Counted from the stretch's first letter, positions 35,207 to 44,504 are shown. The stretch is 64,000 nt of DNA from Pseudomonas sp. UBA5706 (GCF_002419965.1 NZ_DIHC01000036.1:309-64308); one strand, 5' to 3'. Notes: generated by a model not told the origin, from the sequence alone. Translations and numbers: made by a program.

Positions 35207-35671
35207 ATGATCCGACTTGAAAATATCCTGACCCCTGGCCGTTCTCTCGTGAATGTGCCAGGCGGCAGTAAAAAGGCTGTACTCGAAGAGATTGCCAAGA
35301 TGATCGGGCAACAAGTGCCCGAACTCGACCGGCAATCCGTTTTTGAAAGCCTTATCGCCCGAGAGAAACTCGGCTCTACCGGGTTTGGGAATGGCATCGC
35401 TATTCCTCACTGCCGACTCAAGGGCTGCACATCGCCGGTCAGCGCTGTGTTGCATCTGGAGCGTCCGGTCGACTTCGATGCCATCGACGGCGCCCCGGTG
35501 GACCTGCTGTTCGTTCTCTTGGTACCTGAGGCGGCCACCGATGCACACCTCGAGCTGCTCCGCCAGATTGCCAGTATGCTTGACCGCGCCGAGGCGCGCG
35601 CCAGCCTGCGCAATGCCAAGAGTAGCGAGGAACTGTACAACGTGGTGCTCAACGTTCAGAACGGGCACTGA
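35207..35671 (+). CDS. ptsN: Nitrogen PTS EIIA component PtsN
   Basis: 154 residues. The phosphorylated histidine is His68 in NGIAIPHCRLKG, typical of EIIA-Ntr. It receives phosphate from PtsO and, in Pseudomonas, modulates carbon/nitrogen balance and potassium-linked processes rather than sugar uptake. Two bases separate it from rapZ. Confidence 0.97.
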   Translation: MIRLENILTPGRSLVNVPGGSKKAVLEEIAKMIGQQVPELDRQSVFESLIAREKLGSTGFGNGIAIPHCRLKGCTSPVSAVLHLERPVDFDAIDGAPVDLLFVLLVPEAATDAHLELLRQIASMLDRAEARASLRNAKSSEELYNVVLNVQNGH

Positions 35672-35673
35672 CC

Positions 35674-36531
35674 ATGCGCATGATCATCGTCAGCGGTCGC
35701 TCAGGCTCCGGCAAGAGCACGGCCCTCGATGTTCTTGAAGACAGCGGATTTTATTGTGTCGACAACTTGCCGGCTGGCTTGCTCCCTGAGCTTGCAGAGC
35801 GTGCGCTAATCAATAGCGAACATGCTGAACCGCTGCTCGCGGTGTCCATAGATGCACGCAACCTCCCCAGTCATTTGACCCGTTTCCCCCGAATGCTCGA
35901 AGAAGTACGCGACCGCCATATCCAGTGCGATGTCCTGTTTCTGGATGCTGACGAGGCCACGCTGCTCAAGCGCTTTTCGGAAACACGTCGACGCCACCCC
36001 TTGAGCAACGCCACGCGCTCGCTGGCAGAAGCCATACGTGACGAGAAGAGTTTACTTGGACCGATCATCGACTTGGCCGACCTGACCATCGACACGACCC
36101 ATCTGAATCTCTATCAACTGCGCGACACTCTTAAGTTGCGCCTTTTAAACAGACCAGAACCCGGAACGGCTTTCCTGATCGAGTCCTTCGGCTTCAAACG
36201 GGGCATGCCGGTAGATGCGGATCTGGTGTTCGATGTGCGCTGCCTGCCCAACCCGTACTGGAAACCCAGTCTGCGCGAGCAATCCGGGCTCGACAAACCG
36301 GTAGCGGAGTATCTGGCGGCACAGCCTGACGTTGAAGAGATGTTTCAGGACATCTCTACCTACTTGACCAAGTGGCTTCCGCGTTTCGCTGCCAGCAACC
36401 GAGCCTATGTCACCATTGCCATTGGCTGCACCGGCGGACATCATCGCTCCGTCTACCTGACCGAACGTTTAGGTCAGGTCCTGCAACAATCGCTCAAGAA
36501 TGTTCAGGTCCGCCACCGCGACCTAAGCTGA
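35674..36531 (+). CDS. rapZ: RNase adapter protein RapZ
   Basis: 285 residues. Walker A GRSGSGKSTA (8-17), FYCVDNLPAGLL, and the C-terminal IAIGCTGGHHRSVYLTERL block identify the YvcJ/RapZ family. In E. coli RapZ steers RNase E to the sRNA GlmZ, controlling glucosamine-6-phosphate synthase; whether that holds in Pseudomonas is unclear. It lies between ptsN and ptsO, as usual. Confidence 0.97.
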   Translation: MRMIIVSGRSGSGKSTALDVLEDSGFYCVDNLPAGLLPELAERALINSEHAEPLLAVSIDARNLPSHLTRFPRMLEEVRDRHIQCDVLFLDADEATLLKRFSETRRRHPLSNATRSLAEAIRDEKSLLGPIIDLADLTIDTTHLNLYQLRDTLKLRLLNRPEPGTAFLIESFGFKRGMPVDADLVFDVRCLPNPYWKPSLREQSGLDKPVAEYLAAQPDVEEMFQDISTYLTKWLPRFAASNRAYVTIAIGCTGGHHRSVYLTERLGQVLQQSLKNVQVRHRDLS

Positions 36532-36547
36532 AAGGATCCCCACCGCG

Positions 36548-36820
36548 ATGCCCGCTCAACAAATTACCATTATTAACAAGCTGGGCCTGCACGCCCGCGC
36601 CGCTGCAAAGTTCGTCGGCGTCGCCGGCAAATATTCCTGCCAGATTCGGGTCGGTCGCACGCCAGATAGCATGGTCGATGGCAAAAGCATTATGGCCGTG
36701 ATGATGCTGGCAGCCGGTAAGGGCACCGATATACACCTGATGACCGAGGGTGAAGGCGAACAGGCAGCGCTGGATGATTTGATCAAATTGATCAACGACA
36801 GGTTTGATGAGGGTGAGTGA
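36548..36820 (+). CDS. ptsO: Nitrogen PTS phosphocarrier protein NPr (HPr family)
   Basis: 90 residues. The phospho-acceptor histidine is His15 in NKLGLHARAAAKFV, and GKSIMAVMMLAAGKG is the HPr serine-region motif. It carries phosphate from EI-Ntr (PtsP, elsewhere) to PtsN. Last gene of the rpoN cluster, followed by a strong terminator. Confidence 0.97.
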   Translation: MPAQQITIINKLGLHARAAAKFVGVAGKYSCQIRVGRTPDSMVDGKSIMAVMMLAAGKGTDIHLMTEGEGEQAALDDLIKLINDRFDEGE

Positions 36821-36915
36821 TCGCTTGACTGTCTGCGGGCTGAGAGCGCTGGCTGAGCATGGGGAAAATTGACTTTCGTTGAAGCCAAGGGCCGTTATCT
36901 ATATATCAGTGGTAT

Positions 36916-36947
36916 AAAAAAACGCCAGGCTACGCTGGCGTTTTTTT
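36916..36947 (+). terminator. Bidirectional terminator after ptsO
   Basis: AACGCCAG (36921-36928) and CTGGCGTT (36935-36942), with an A-run before and T7 after; it separates ptsO from the convergent DUF2383 gene. Confidence 0.9.
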
Positions 36948-36988
36948 ATGCTGCACGACCGAATCAGAAACTAATCCGGCCACAATGC

Positions 36989-37465
36989 CTAGTGCGTATT
37001 GCTAGCCTTGACGGTGTTACGCAGTTGTTTGACCTTGTCGTGATTGGCTTGCACGCCCGCCTGCTGGCGCTCAATCAGACTCGTCACATTCACAGGCAGA
37101 TTTTTCTCACGTGCCTTCTGTGATGCTTCTTTATACGCTTTTAGCGCATGGTCTTCGCCGCGCTCTACTTCGTTCAACACAGCCTCATCGCTTTTACCAG
37201 CGAGGGCGGATTTCAGCCCAACCCAGAGACGATGCACATCAGCGGCGGCGCTGGAAGAGTCCTCTGGATCTCCACCCAATGCGCGGACTTCACTTTGTAG
37301 CTCGGTAACAGCGGCCTTGCACTCTGACGAACGCGACAGGAAATACGCTTTGATTTCTGGGTTTTTGATATCTTCGGCGCTGGTGTGAAAACCTTTTTCG
37401 CCATCAATGCTGGTCTGGATCAGATCATTAAGGACCGAAATCGCTTCTTTATTAATATCTGTCAT
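36989..37465 (-). CDS. PA2169-family four-helix-bundle protein (DUF2383)
   Basis: 158 residues starting MTDINKEAISVLNDLIQTSI, chosen because AAAGGAA precedes it; the frame is open to 37543 without support. Four amphipathic helices carry conserved His/Glu positions (EKGFHTSAEDI, RGEDHALKAYKEA) reminiscent of ferritin-like bundles. The family is common in Pseudomonas and stress-associated; its function is unknown. It lies alone and convergent to ptsO. Confidence 0.85.
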   Translation of the reverse strand: MTDINKEAISVLNDLIQTSIDGEKGFHTSAEDIKNPEIKAYFLSRSSECKAAVTELQSEVRALGGDPEDSSSAAADVHRLWVGLKSALAGKSDEAVLNEVERGEDHALKAYKEASQKAREKNLPVNVTSLIERQQAGVQANHDKVKQLRNTVKASNTH

Positions 37466-37693
37466 TTTGCAGTTCCTTTCTGGCAGGTTAATTGGGTAAA
37501 AACCGTTACATCTATTCGATAACAATACTGCTGCAGAGTGCATGCCAACTTTTTGTTTGAAATAAATTCTTATTTTTCAACGGGTTATCCTTAGTGATAC
37601 TCCGCCAACCCTCGCGTTATGCATGATCTACCTGTTTGCAGGCATGCAGAATGCACGTATCTTAAGGTTCCATGAAAAAGCGAAAGGCATGCG

Positions 37694-37957
37694 ATGAATC
37701 CCGAAAAACTCAAACTTTTGGTTAGCCGCGACATGCCGTACGGCAAATACAAGGGCCGCCTGCTCGCCGACCTCCCGGGCGATTACCTTAACTGGTTTGC
37801 ACGCCAGGGGTTTCCGACTGGAGAGCTCGGCAGTCTGCTGGCGCTGATGCACGAGATCGACCACAACGGCCTGTCAGACCTGCTGGCCCCCCTGCGTACT
37901 CGACCTCGTGAACCGCTAGGGGGAAAACCCTCAAAGACTCCCATCCGTTTTTCCTGA
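37694..37957 (+). CDS. DUF3820 family protein (putative quorum-sensing-regulated factor)
   Basis: 87 residues with the compact DUF3820 signature MPYGKYKGRLLADLPGDYLN followed by WFARQGFPTGELGSLLALMH. A P. aeruginosa member was structurally studied as a putative quorum-sensing-regulated virulence factor; the activity is unknown. It starts 24 bases upstream of the aminotransferase gene's leader on the same strand and may be cotranscribed with it. Confidence 0.85.
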   Translation: MNPEKLKLLVSRDMPYGKYKGRLLADLPGDYLNWFARQGFPTGELGSLLALMHEIDHNGLSDLLAPLRTRPREPLGGKPSKTPIRFS

Positions 37958-37981
37958 CCCATTCGACGAGACGAGCAAACG

Positions 37982-39193
37982 ATGACCCGTGCCAGTGCTC
38001 AATCTGCAGTGCAGAAATTTGCAAATGAACGTGCACAGGATGAGGCCTTCTGGCAGGACGTCGCGCGCCAGTACGACATTGAGCCCGGCCCAATCAACTT
38101 TGAACATGGCTATTTTGGGCGTATGACACGAGAGGTGTTACGCGCGTACGAACAGAATCTCGCCTATGTGAACCGCAGCAACTCCGTCTACGTACGCCAG
38201 CGGTTCGACACGCGAGACAGCGGGGTCATTCGAGCCGATCTGGCGCAGTTGCTGGATGTTTCCGTTGAAGAAATCGCCTTTACCCGCTGCGCCTCGGAGT
38301 CGCTGCAAACGCTGATCCGTAACTACAATGAGCTGCAACCTGGAGATCAGGTGCTCATCAGCGATCTGGACTACAACAGCGTACAGACCTCGATGCGCTG
38401 GCTGGCGAAAAATCGTGGTGTTGAGGTGATCGAGATCAGCCACGCGCACCCCGCCAGTTATGAGTCTCTGCTCAACGCCTATCGCGACGCATTTGCCGCC
38501 CATCCACGAATCAAGTTGATGGCTTTGACCCATGTCACTCATCGCACCGGCTTGGTAATGCCTGTCCAGGCCATCGCGGCTCTGGCCACGGCCCACGGCA
38601 TCGATGTGATTCTCGATGGCGCCCACGCCCTCGGGCAACTGGATTTCAGCCTGGGTGAATTGGGAGTGGCCTTTGCCGGCTTTAACCTGCAGAAATGGAT
38701 GGGGGCACCGTTGAGTCTGGGCTTCATCTACGTGAAGCAGGAACGGCTGTCATCTATAGATCCCGACATGGGCGATGCACGCTATGCGCCTGACGATATT
38801 CTGGGCCAAGCGCCTTACGGCACACCCAATATTCCCGCGCTGATGACGCTGACCAAGGTCTTCAGTGAGCACAGGGCAATTGGCGGCTCTATCGTAAAGG
38901 GTGCGCGCCTGGCCTACCTGCGAGACTTGTGGGTGCGCGAAGCTCGTAACCTGCAGGGTGTCGAAGTGCTGACTCCGGATGACCCGCGCCTATATTGCGG
39001 CATCACGTCTCTGCGCTTCACGCGTCAGGCCGACCAATTACTCATGACCCAGCGACTGCTGGATGAGCACGGAATTTTTACCGTCGCCAGAAATGGATCG
39101 GCATGTGGACCGTGCATTCGCATCACCCCGGGCTTGGTGACCTCGGCCGATGATGTCGCGCGACTGACCGAGGCATTACGCGCGTTGGCTTGA
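37982..39193 (+). CDS. Class V aminotransferase-fold PLP enzyme (isopenicillin N epimerase-like)
   Basis: 403 residues. NFEHGYFGRMTREVLRAYE near the start, the PLP aspartate region DVILDGAHALGQLDF and the Schiff-base lysine in FNLQKWMGAPLSLGF mark the class V fold. Homologues act as epimerases, lyases or desulfurases; the C-terminal SACGPCIRIT holds two Cys but not an IscS-type loop. A cytoplasmic enzyme with unknown substrate, with no biosynthetic neighbours. Confidence 0.85.
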   Translation: MTRASAQSAVQKFANERAQDEAFWQDVARQYDIEPGPINFEHGYFGRMTREVLRAYEQNLAYVNRSNSVYVRQRFDTRDSGVIRADLAQLLDVSVEEIAFTRCASESLQTLIRNYNELQPGDQVLISDLDYNSVQTSMRWLAKNRGVEVIEISHAHPASYESLLNAYRDAFAAHPRIKLMALTHVTHRTGLVMPVQAIAALATAHGIDVILDGAHALGQLDFSLGELGVAFAGFNLQKWMGAPLSLGFIYVKQERLSSIDPDMGDARYAPDDILGQAPYGTPNIPALMTLTKVFSEHRAIGGSIVKGARLAYLRDLWVREARNLQGVEVLTPDDPRLYCGITSLRFTRQADQLLMTQRLLDEHGIFTVARNGSACGPCIRITPGLVTSADDVARLTEALRALA

Positions 39194-39216
39194 GCCACCG
39201 CGCGCAACAAGGACGC

Positions 39217-39252
39217 AAAAAAAACGGTGCTCCTGACCAAGGGAGCACCGTT
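39217..39252 (-). terminator. Rho-independent terminator, minus-strand orientation
   Basis: AACGGTGCTCC (39223-39233) pairs with GGAGCACCGTT (39242-39252); the minus strand continues with T8. It ends the zwf-pgl-eda transcript about 140 bases after eda. Confidence 0.85.
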
Positions 39253-39394
39253 AAACAGCCGTGCAACAACGACTTTCGTAGCAGCGCAGAGGCGCTTGAA
39301 TCCGTCACATTGAGATGATTAAAACAGCCTCTTCATGAACCGCAGCTGTCGAAAATCAATCGAGGGCCGATGGACAAGCGTTTTGGCTCACGTC

Positions 39395-40069
39395 TTAGTC
39401 GAACAGAGCGATCGCTTCGGCAGTCGCGTCAGTAATGCGGCCCCAGTCACCATTGCTGACCCAGGCATTGTCGATCATCCAGGTGCCGCCGACGCACATC
39501 ACGTTGGGCAGTGCCATATAGCTTTTCAGGTTGGCTGCGCTGACGCCGCCAGTGGGGCAAAACCGCACTTCCGGGAAGGGACCGCCCAATGCCTTAAGCG
39601 CGCCAACGCCACCGCTGATTTCCGCGGGAAACAGCTTGAAGCGACGATAGCCTAAGGCATAACCGATCATGATTTCCGACGCACTGCTGATGCCCGGCAA
39701 CAGCGGTAATTCACTTTGCACAGCAGCTTCCAGCAAATCCTGGGTGCTGCCAGGGGTAACGATGAACTGCGACCCGGCCTCTTCCGCCGCCTTGAGCATA
39801 TGGCGGTCTAGGATGGTACCGGCTCCAACGCACAACTCTGGGCGTGCGTCACGCAGGATGCGAATGGCCTTGAGACCGAACTCGGAACGCAGGGTGATTT
39901 CTAGCGCGTTCAGGCCGCCTGCAACCAGCGCATCGGCCAGCGGCAGCACGTCCTGTTCGCGCGCGATGGTGATGACCGGCAGAATCTTCGCTTTCGCGCA
40001 GAGTTCGTCGATCCGGGCAATCTTGCTCGCCATGTTATTCAACGGCTGTTTCGCTTGGGTATTTACCAT
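39395..40069 (-). CDS. eda: 2-keto-3-deoxy-6-phosphogluconate aldolase
   Basis: 224 residues from MVNTQAKQPLNNM, with AAAGGA upstream; an internal MASK start at 40033 is possible. Class I aldolase features: KILPVITIAR, VGAGTILDRH with the catalytic Glu region shortly before, and the Schiff-base lysine in YRRFKLFPAEISGG. It splits KDPG into pyruvate and glyceraldehyde-3-phosphate, ending the Entner-Doudoroff route. Last gene of zwf-pgl-eda. Confidence 0.97.
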   Translation of the reverse strand: MVNTQAKQPLNNMASKIARIDELCAKAKILPVITIAREQDVLPLADALVAGGLNALEITLRSEFGLKAIRILRDARPELCVGAGTILDRHMLKAAEEAGSQFIVTPGSTQDLLEAAVQSELPLLPGISSASEIMIGYALGYRRFKLFPAEISGGVGALKALGGPFPEVRFCPTGGVSAANLKSYMALPNVMCVGGTWMIDNAWVSNGDWGRITDATAEAIALFD

Positions 40070-40086
40070 GGCGGCTGATCCTTTGC

Positions 40087-40806
40087 TTATGGGCACCAGT
40101 AGATCTCTAAAGACGAGTTGAGAAACGCACGCACCGGCATTTCGGCGAGGTCGTCGCCAGCCAGGGCCTTGCGCAGGGTTTGCAGTTTGGCCTGCCCGGA
40201 AATGGACAGAATCGGGGTCGTAGCCGACGACAACAGCGCCCGCGTCATGGTCAAGCGCTGATGGGGTGTGGTCGGCGCCAACATCGGCAGACATCGGCGC
40301 TCGCTGTGCAGATCCAGCGCTTGGGTCAGGTTCGGGCTGTTGGGAAACAGTGATGCCGTGTGACCGTCATCACCCATGCCGAGCACCAGCACATCGATTT
40401 TCGGCAATTCCTTGAGCGCTTCATCGGCGGCAACAGCGGCTTCGTCCAGCGTAGCGGTCGGGCGGTACAGACTGAAAAAGCCCGCTTTTTCCGCCAGCCC
40501 CCGGAACAGGTAACGCTTGAGCAGGCCGGCATTGCTGTCGGCGTGCTCGGTGGGCACCCAACGCTCGTCGGCCAGACTGATGGCGACCTTGGACCACTCG
40601 ATCGGCTTTTGCGACAACGCCTGAAAGAAAGCCACCGGACTTTTGCCGCCGGACACGACCAATGTCGCGATGCCGTGTGGATTGCTGGAAATGGCCGCGC
40701 TCAAACGTTCGGCCACATGGTCAGCCAACGCATTGGCCAGTTGCTCGGGGTTATCGAATTCGTTGGCTTTCAAGCCAGCCGGAAATTCAAGTTCACATAT
40801 CGCCAT
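40087..40806 (-). CDS. pgl: 6-phosphogluconolactonase
   Basis: 239 residues from MAICELEFPAG, with GGGAGGT 7 bases upstream. SGGKSPVAFFQALSQ, SLADERWVP and LGMGDDGHTASLFP are the lactonase motifs. It hydrolyses 6-phosphogluconolactone to 6-phosphogluconate. The start lies inside the zwf coding end (14-base overlap), so expression is coupled to Zwf. Confidence 0.97.
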   Translation of the reverse strand: MAICELEFPAGLKANEFDNPEQLANALADHVAERLSAAISSNPHGIATLVVSGGKSPVAFFQALSQKPIEWSKVAISLADERWVPTEHADSNAGLLKRYLFRGLAEKAGFFSLYRPTATLDEAAVAADEALKELPKIDVLVLGMGDDGHTASLFPNSPNLTQALDLHSERRCLPMLAPTTPHQRLTMTRALLSSATTPILSISGQAKLQTLRKALAGDDLAEMPVRAFLNSSLEIYWCP

Positions 40807-42262
40807 ACCAAGACCTCCCGTCACGAGTAATGAGCGCAATGGAGCTCATGGGGCCCCAAGAGCCTGCTGCGTAGGGCTTGGGCGCATCGCCCGCCTTTTT
40901 CCAGCCAGCAATCAGTTGGTCGCACCATTGCCACGCATACTCGATCTCATCTTTGCGGACAAACAGGTTCTGGTTGCCACGCATGACCTCCAACAACAAC
41001 CGCTCGTAGGCGTCCGGGATGCGGGCGCTGCGGTAGGCGTCGGAGAAGCTAAGTTGCAAGGGGTTGCTGCGTAATTGCATACCTTTATCCAGTCCCTGGT
41101 CCTTGGTCATCACCTGCAGCGAGATACCTTCATCAGGCTGCAAGCGGATGATCAAGCGGTTGCTGATCTGCATTCGTTGTTCCGGGGCGAAAATATAATG
41201 CGGCGGTTCCTTGAAGTGGATCACGATCTGCGACAGCTTCTGTGGCATACGCTTGCCGGTACGCAGATAGAACGGAACCCCTGCCCAACGCCAGTTACGG
41301 ATATCAGCACGAATCGCAACGAACGTTTCGGTGTCGCTCTGGGTGTTGGAATTTTCCTCCTCCAGATAACCGGGGACCGGCTTGCCTTCGCTGTAACCGG
41401 CGATGTATTGCCCGCGCACCACCTGGGTCGCCAGGCGCTCCGGGGTAAAGGGTGCCAGCGCCTTGAGCACTTTCACCTTTTCATCACGGATGCTGTCGGC
41501 GGAAAGATCGCTTGGCGGGTCCATCGCGATCAGGCACAGCAACTGCAACAGATGATTCTGAATCATGTCGCGCAGTTGACCGGCCTGATCGAAATAGCCC
41601 CAGCGGCCCTCGATTCCCACCTTCTCCGCCACGGTAATCTCGACGTGGGAAATGTAGTTCTGGTTCCACTGGGTCTCGAACAGGCTGTTGGCAAAGCGCA
41701 GTGCGATGAGGTTCTGTACGGTGTCCTTGCCCAAATAGTGGTCGATGCGGTAGACGCGATTTTCCGGTAGGAACTGGGCGACTGCGTCGTTAACCCGGCG
41801 CGATGAGGCGAGGTCGTGGCCGATCGGCTTTTCCAGCACCGCACGTGTGCGATCGGTCAGGCCCACCAGTGCCAGGTTTTCGCAGATCGCCCCGTATACC
41901 GAAGCCGGAGTGGCGAAGTAAGCGATCATGGTCTGCGCCTCGCCCACGGTTTGCGCCAGGGCGACATAGTCCTCACCTTTGAGGAAGTCCACGTGCAGGT
42001 AGCTCAGGCGAGCCTGAAAGCGCTCCACGTGTTCGCTTTCAAGCTGGGCATCGGGGACGAAGCGGCGCAGGCTCTTGTCGATATAAGCCAGGTGTTCCTG
42101 GGGAGTACCCGGCTCACGCGCCAGGGCAAGGATTCGGGTCTCGGCATGCAGCAGTCCAGCACGGTCCAACTGGTACAACGCAGGGAACAGTTTGCGCACG
42201 GCCAGATCGCCCAGAGCGCCGAACAAGGCAAAAGTGCACGGTTCAACCGTAATCGAGAGCAT
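40793..42262 (-). CDS. zwf: Glucose-6-phosphate 1-dehydrogenase
   Basis: 489 residues. The dinucleotide motif is GALGDLA (15-21), and the substrate-binding/catalytic block is RIDHYLGKD. It oxidises glucose-6-phosphate to 6-phosphogluconolactone with NAD(P). Divergent from hexR across 230 bases that contain candidate HexR operators. In Pseudomonas this operon is repressed by HexR and released by KDPG. Confidence 0.98.
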   Translation of the reverse strand: MLSITVEPCTFALFGALGDLAVRKLFPALYQLDRAGLLHAETRILALAREPGTPQEHLAYIDKSLRRFVPDAQLESEHVERFQARLSYLHVDFLKGEDYVALAQTVGEAQTMIAYFATPASVYGAICENLALVGLTDRTRAVLEKPIGHDLASSRRVNDAVAQFLPENRVYRIDHYLGKDTVQNLIALRFANSLFETQWNQNYISHVEITVAEKVGIEGRWGYFDQAGQLRDMIQNHLLQLLCLIAMDPPSDLSADSIRDEKVKVLKALAPFTPERLATQVVRGQYIAGYSEGKPVPGYLEEENSNTQSDTETFVAIRADIRNWRWAGVPFYLRTGKRMPQKLSQIVIHFKEPPHYIFAPEQRMQISNRLIIRLQPDEGISLQVMTKDQGLDKGMQLRSNPLQLSFSDAYRSARIPDAYERLLLEVMRGNQNLFVRKDEIEYAWQWCDQLIAGWKKAGDAPKPYAAGSWGPMSSIALITRDGRSWYGDM

Positions 42263-42327
42263 AATGTTGGTTCTTTTATCAAGTTAGGCTACAAATACCT
42301 TTTTTAAAGGCGTTACTCAAGGCCATA

Positions 42328-42382
42328 TGTAGTAATAACCACAACATTTATTCAAAGAGCACATTACAGTGGTGATCACAAC
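42328..42382. promoter_or_regulatory. Candidate HexR operator(s) between zwf and hexR
   Basis: TGTAGTAATAACCACA (42328-42343) is a near-palindrome with TGTRGT half-sites; a related stretch, ACAGTGGTGATCACAAC (42366-42382), shares the AGT-N2-T-A-CACAAC pattern. Neither exactly matches TTGT-N7-ACAA. Confidence 0.45.
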
Positions 42383-42492
42383 AGGCCCTCAGTACGATAG
42401 GCCACCTTTGCGACAGGCTAAAGGCCCAGTTGCGCACCTTTGCATAAATGCTCGCAAATTAGCCTGTTAAAGCTTCACGAGAAGGACTTTGA

Positions 42493-43362
42493 ATGGACCG
42501 CGTACGCAATCTTCTGGAGCAGATCCAGATTCGTCTTGCTGAACTGAACAAGGCCGAGCGCAAGGTCGCCGAGGTGATCCTGAGCAATCCCCAGCAGGCC
42601 ACCCGTTTCAGTATTGCTGCGCTGGCGCAGGCGGCCAAGGTCAGCGAGCCGACGGTCAATCGCTTCTGTCGCTCGTTCGATGTCAGTGGCTACCCCGAAC
42701 TCAAACTGCAAATGGCGCAAAGCCTGGCCAGCGGCGCTGCTTACGTCAGCCGCGCAGTGGAAGCCGATGACAATCCGCAAGCCTATACTCGCAAGATTTT
42801 CGCCAGCGCCATTGCATCGCTCGACAGTGTCTGTCAGGTGCTGGACCCCAGCCTGATCAGCAAGGCCGTAGACCTGCTGATCCAGGCGCGACAAATCCAT
42901 TTCTTCGGCCTCGGCGCCTCGGCACCGGTGGCGCTGGATGCACAGCACAAGTTCTTCCGCTTCAATCTGGCGGTGACAGCCCACGCCGATGTGCTGATGC
43001 AGCGCATGCTGGCTTCGGTGGCGCACACGGGGGAGCTGTTCGTGATCATTTCCTACACAGGACGTACACGCGAACTGGTGGAAGTCGCACGCCTGGCGCG
43101 AGAGAACGGTGCCTCGGTGCTGGGCCTGACAGCCGCCAACTCGCCCTTGGCCAAGGCCAGCACCTTGAGCCTGAACATTCCGCTGCCGGAAGATACCGAC
43201 ATCTATATGCCGATGACCTCGCGGATCGTCCAGCTGACGGTGCTCGACGTCCTTGCCACCGGCATGACCCTGCGCCGTGGCGTGGATTTCCAGCCGCATT
43301 TGCGCAAGATCAAGGAAAGCCTCAACGCCAGCCGCTATCCAGTGGACGATGAGCTGAATTGA
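42493..43362 (+). CDS. hexR: HexR, RpiR-family repressor of glucose metabolism
   Basis: 289 residues: an N-terminal RpiR helix-turn-helix (about 1-77; FSIAALAQAAKVSEPTVNRF) and a C-terminal SIS domain (about 120-260; VIISYTGRTRELVEVARLA) that binds KDPG. HexR represses zwf-pgl-eda, edd-glk and gap in Pseudomonas. AAGGA lies 6 bases before the ATG. Placement in the middle of its own regulon supports the name. Confidence 0.97.
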   Translation: MDRVRNLLEQIQIRLAELNKAERKVAEVILSNPQQATRFSIAALAQAAKVSEPTVNRFCRSFDVSGYPELKLQMAQSLASGAAYVSRAVEADDNPQAYTRKIFASAIASLDSVCQVLDPSLISKAVDLLIQARQIHFFGLGASAPVALDAQHKFFRFNLAVTAHADVLMQRMLASVAHTGELFVIISYTGRTRELVEVARLARENGASVLGLTAANSPLAKASTLSLNIPLPEDTDIYMPMTSRIVQLTVLDVLATGMTLRRGVDFQPHLRKIKESLNASRYPVDDELN

Positions 43363-43480
43363 ACCTGCGCATTCGAAGGCAATGATGCCCTGCAGGTATC
43401 TGGCTTGGCGGCGACGGACTTCAATGACTATCGCCGCCAGGCCGGATGGCCACGGGACAGCACGTGACACCCATGCTCGC

Positions 43481-44356
43481 TCAATGCACCAGCATCGCCT
43501 GCAAACTCAAGCGCGCCTGTTGCCCCGGCGCCAGGCTCAGGCAATCGTCGGCGCCTGACACTGCCTCGACTCGCAGAAACCCTGCCGCTTCGCTGCCGCC
43601 CACACCCAGCAAGGGCCGATTGCCGGGATGCCAGACGACGGTGTTGCGGCTGTCGCGGGTATCGATACTCAATCTGCGCGACCAGGCATCGTCGTGTAGT
43701 TGCAACGGGCCTGCGCGTTCGAAGACCCGCTGACAACCGCCCATCACCCGCAACTCGCCCTTTTGTTCGCAAGCACTGCGACTGAGCGCGTCATAGCCTT
43801 GAGCACCGTCCAGCCCCTCAAGCGCAACGTCGGCGATGTCGCTGATGCGCCAGTACGCGTGCAAGGCGTGACCAAAATGGCAGGGCTGGCTGTCTTCGTG
43901 TCGGGTTTCCAGCCGCAGGTCCATGCCCTGCCCCAGCTCGGCATAGAGATCGGCCTGCCAGTCCCAGAGGCTTAGGCGCCAATGCAGCGAGACACCGGCA
44001 TCGTGTTCGCGGCTGTCGATCAGCTTCCAGTCCAGCAAACGGGCCCAGCCATTGGCCGGCCAACCGCCCTCCCCTGGATGACGCCCGACCCACGGCCAGC
44101 ACACCGGCACGCCACCCCGAATCGCGCCGACCTGCGGCCATTGTGCGGCGCACCATAGCCAGGGCTTTTGCTGCGCTGGCTGAAAATGCAGCAGTTGCGC
44201 GCCCTGGCGACTGAACACCGCCTGACAACGTGGATGATTGATCACCAGCACATCGCGCTGCTGATACCGCTCCCATTGAAATGTCGGCTGCGGCCTGGCA
44301 GCCGTGAAGAAGCGTTGCAGAGGATGGTCGAGCGATCCTGTATCTCTGGTGGCCAT
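43481..44356 (-). CDS. D-hexose-6-phosphate mutarotase (aldose 1-epimerase family)
   Basis: 291 residues from MATRDTGSLDHPL; the frame could extend to 44419 but the added residues are not conserved-looking. Galactose mutarotase-like fold with GGVPVCWPWVGRHPGEG, FGHALHAYWRISDI (catalytic His) and TVVWHPGNR. Members (E. coli YeaD) interconvert anomers of glucose-6-phosphate. It lies downstream of oprB, past a terminator, and converges with hexR; the setting fits supply of the Zwf substrate. Confidence 0.88.
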   Translation of the reverse strand: MATRDTGSLDHPLQRFFTAARPQPTFQWERYQQRDVLVINHPRCQAVFSRQGAQLLHFQPAQQKPWLWCAAQWPQVGAIRGGVPVCWPWVGRHPGEGGWPANGWARLLDWKLIDSREHDAGVSLHWRLSLWDWQADLYAELGQGMDLRLETRHEDSQPCHFGHALHAYWRISDIADVALEGLDGAQGYDALSRSACEQKGELRVMGGCQRVFERAGPLQLHDDAWSRRLSIDTRDSRNTVVWHPGNRPLLGVGGSEAAGFLRVEAVSGADDCLSLAPGQQARLSLQAMLVH

Positions 44357-44475
44357 TGCCGTTGCGATCCATTGAGTTTCACCAACCCGTGTGGCGCACG
44401 CCGGTTGCCGGTCTGCCACAGGTTCAATCGAAGCTCGCTACAAAAAACGCTCCGAATAACGGAGCCGATACGCCA

Positions 44476-44504
44476 CAAAAAAAACGGGTAGCCAGGCTAC
44501 CCGT
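44476..44504 (-). terminator. Rho-independent terminator of oprB
   Basis: ACGGGTAGCC (44484-44493) pairs with GGCTACCCGT (44495-44504) and is followed by a T8 run on the minus strand. Confidence 0.85.

Noticed and set aside
36989..37465. Ferritin or bacterioferritin identity for the four-helix protein
   Set aside because: It has the DUF2383 pattern and lacks a clear di-iron ExxH pair set.
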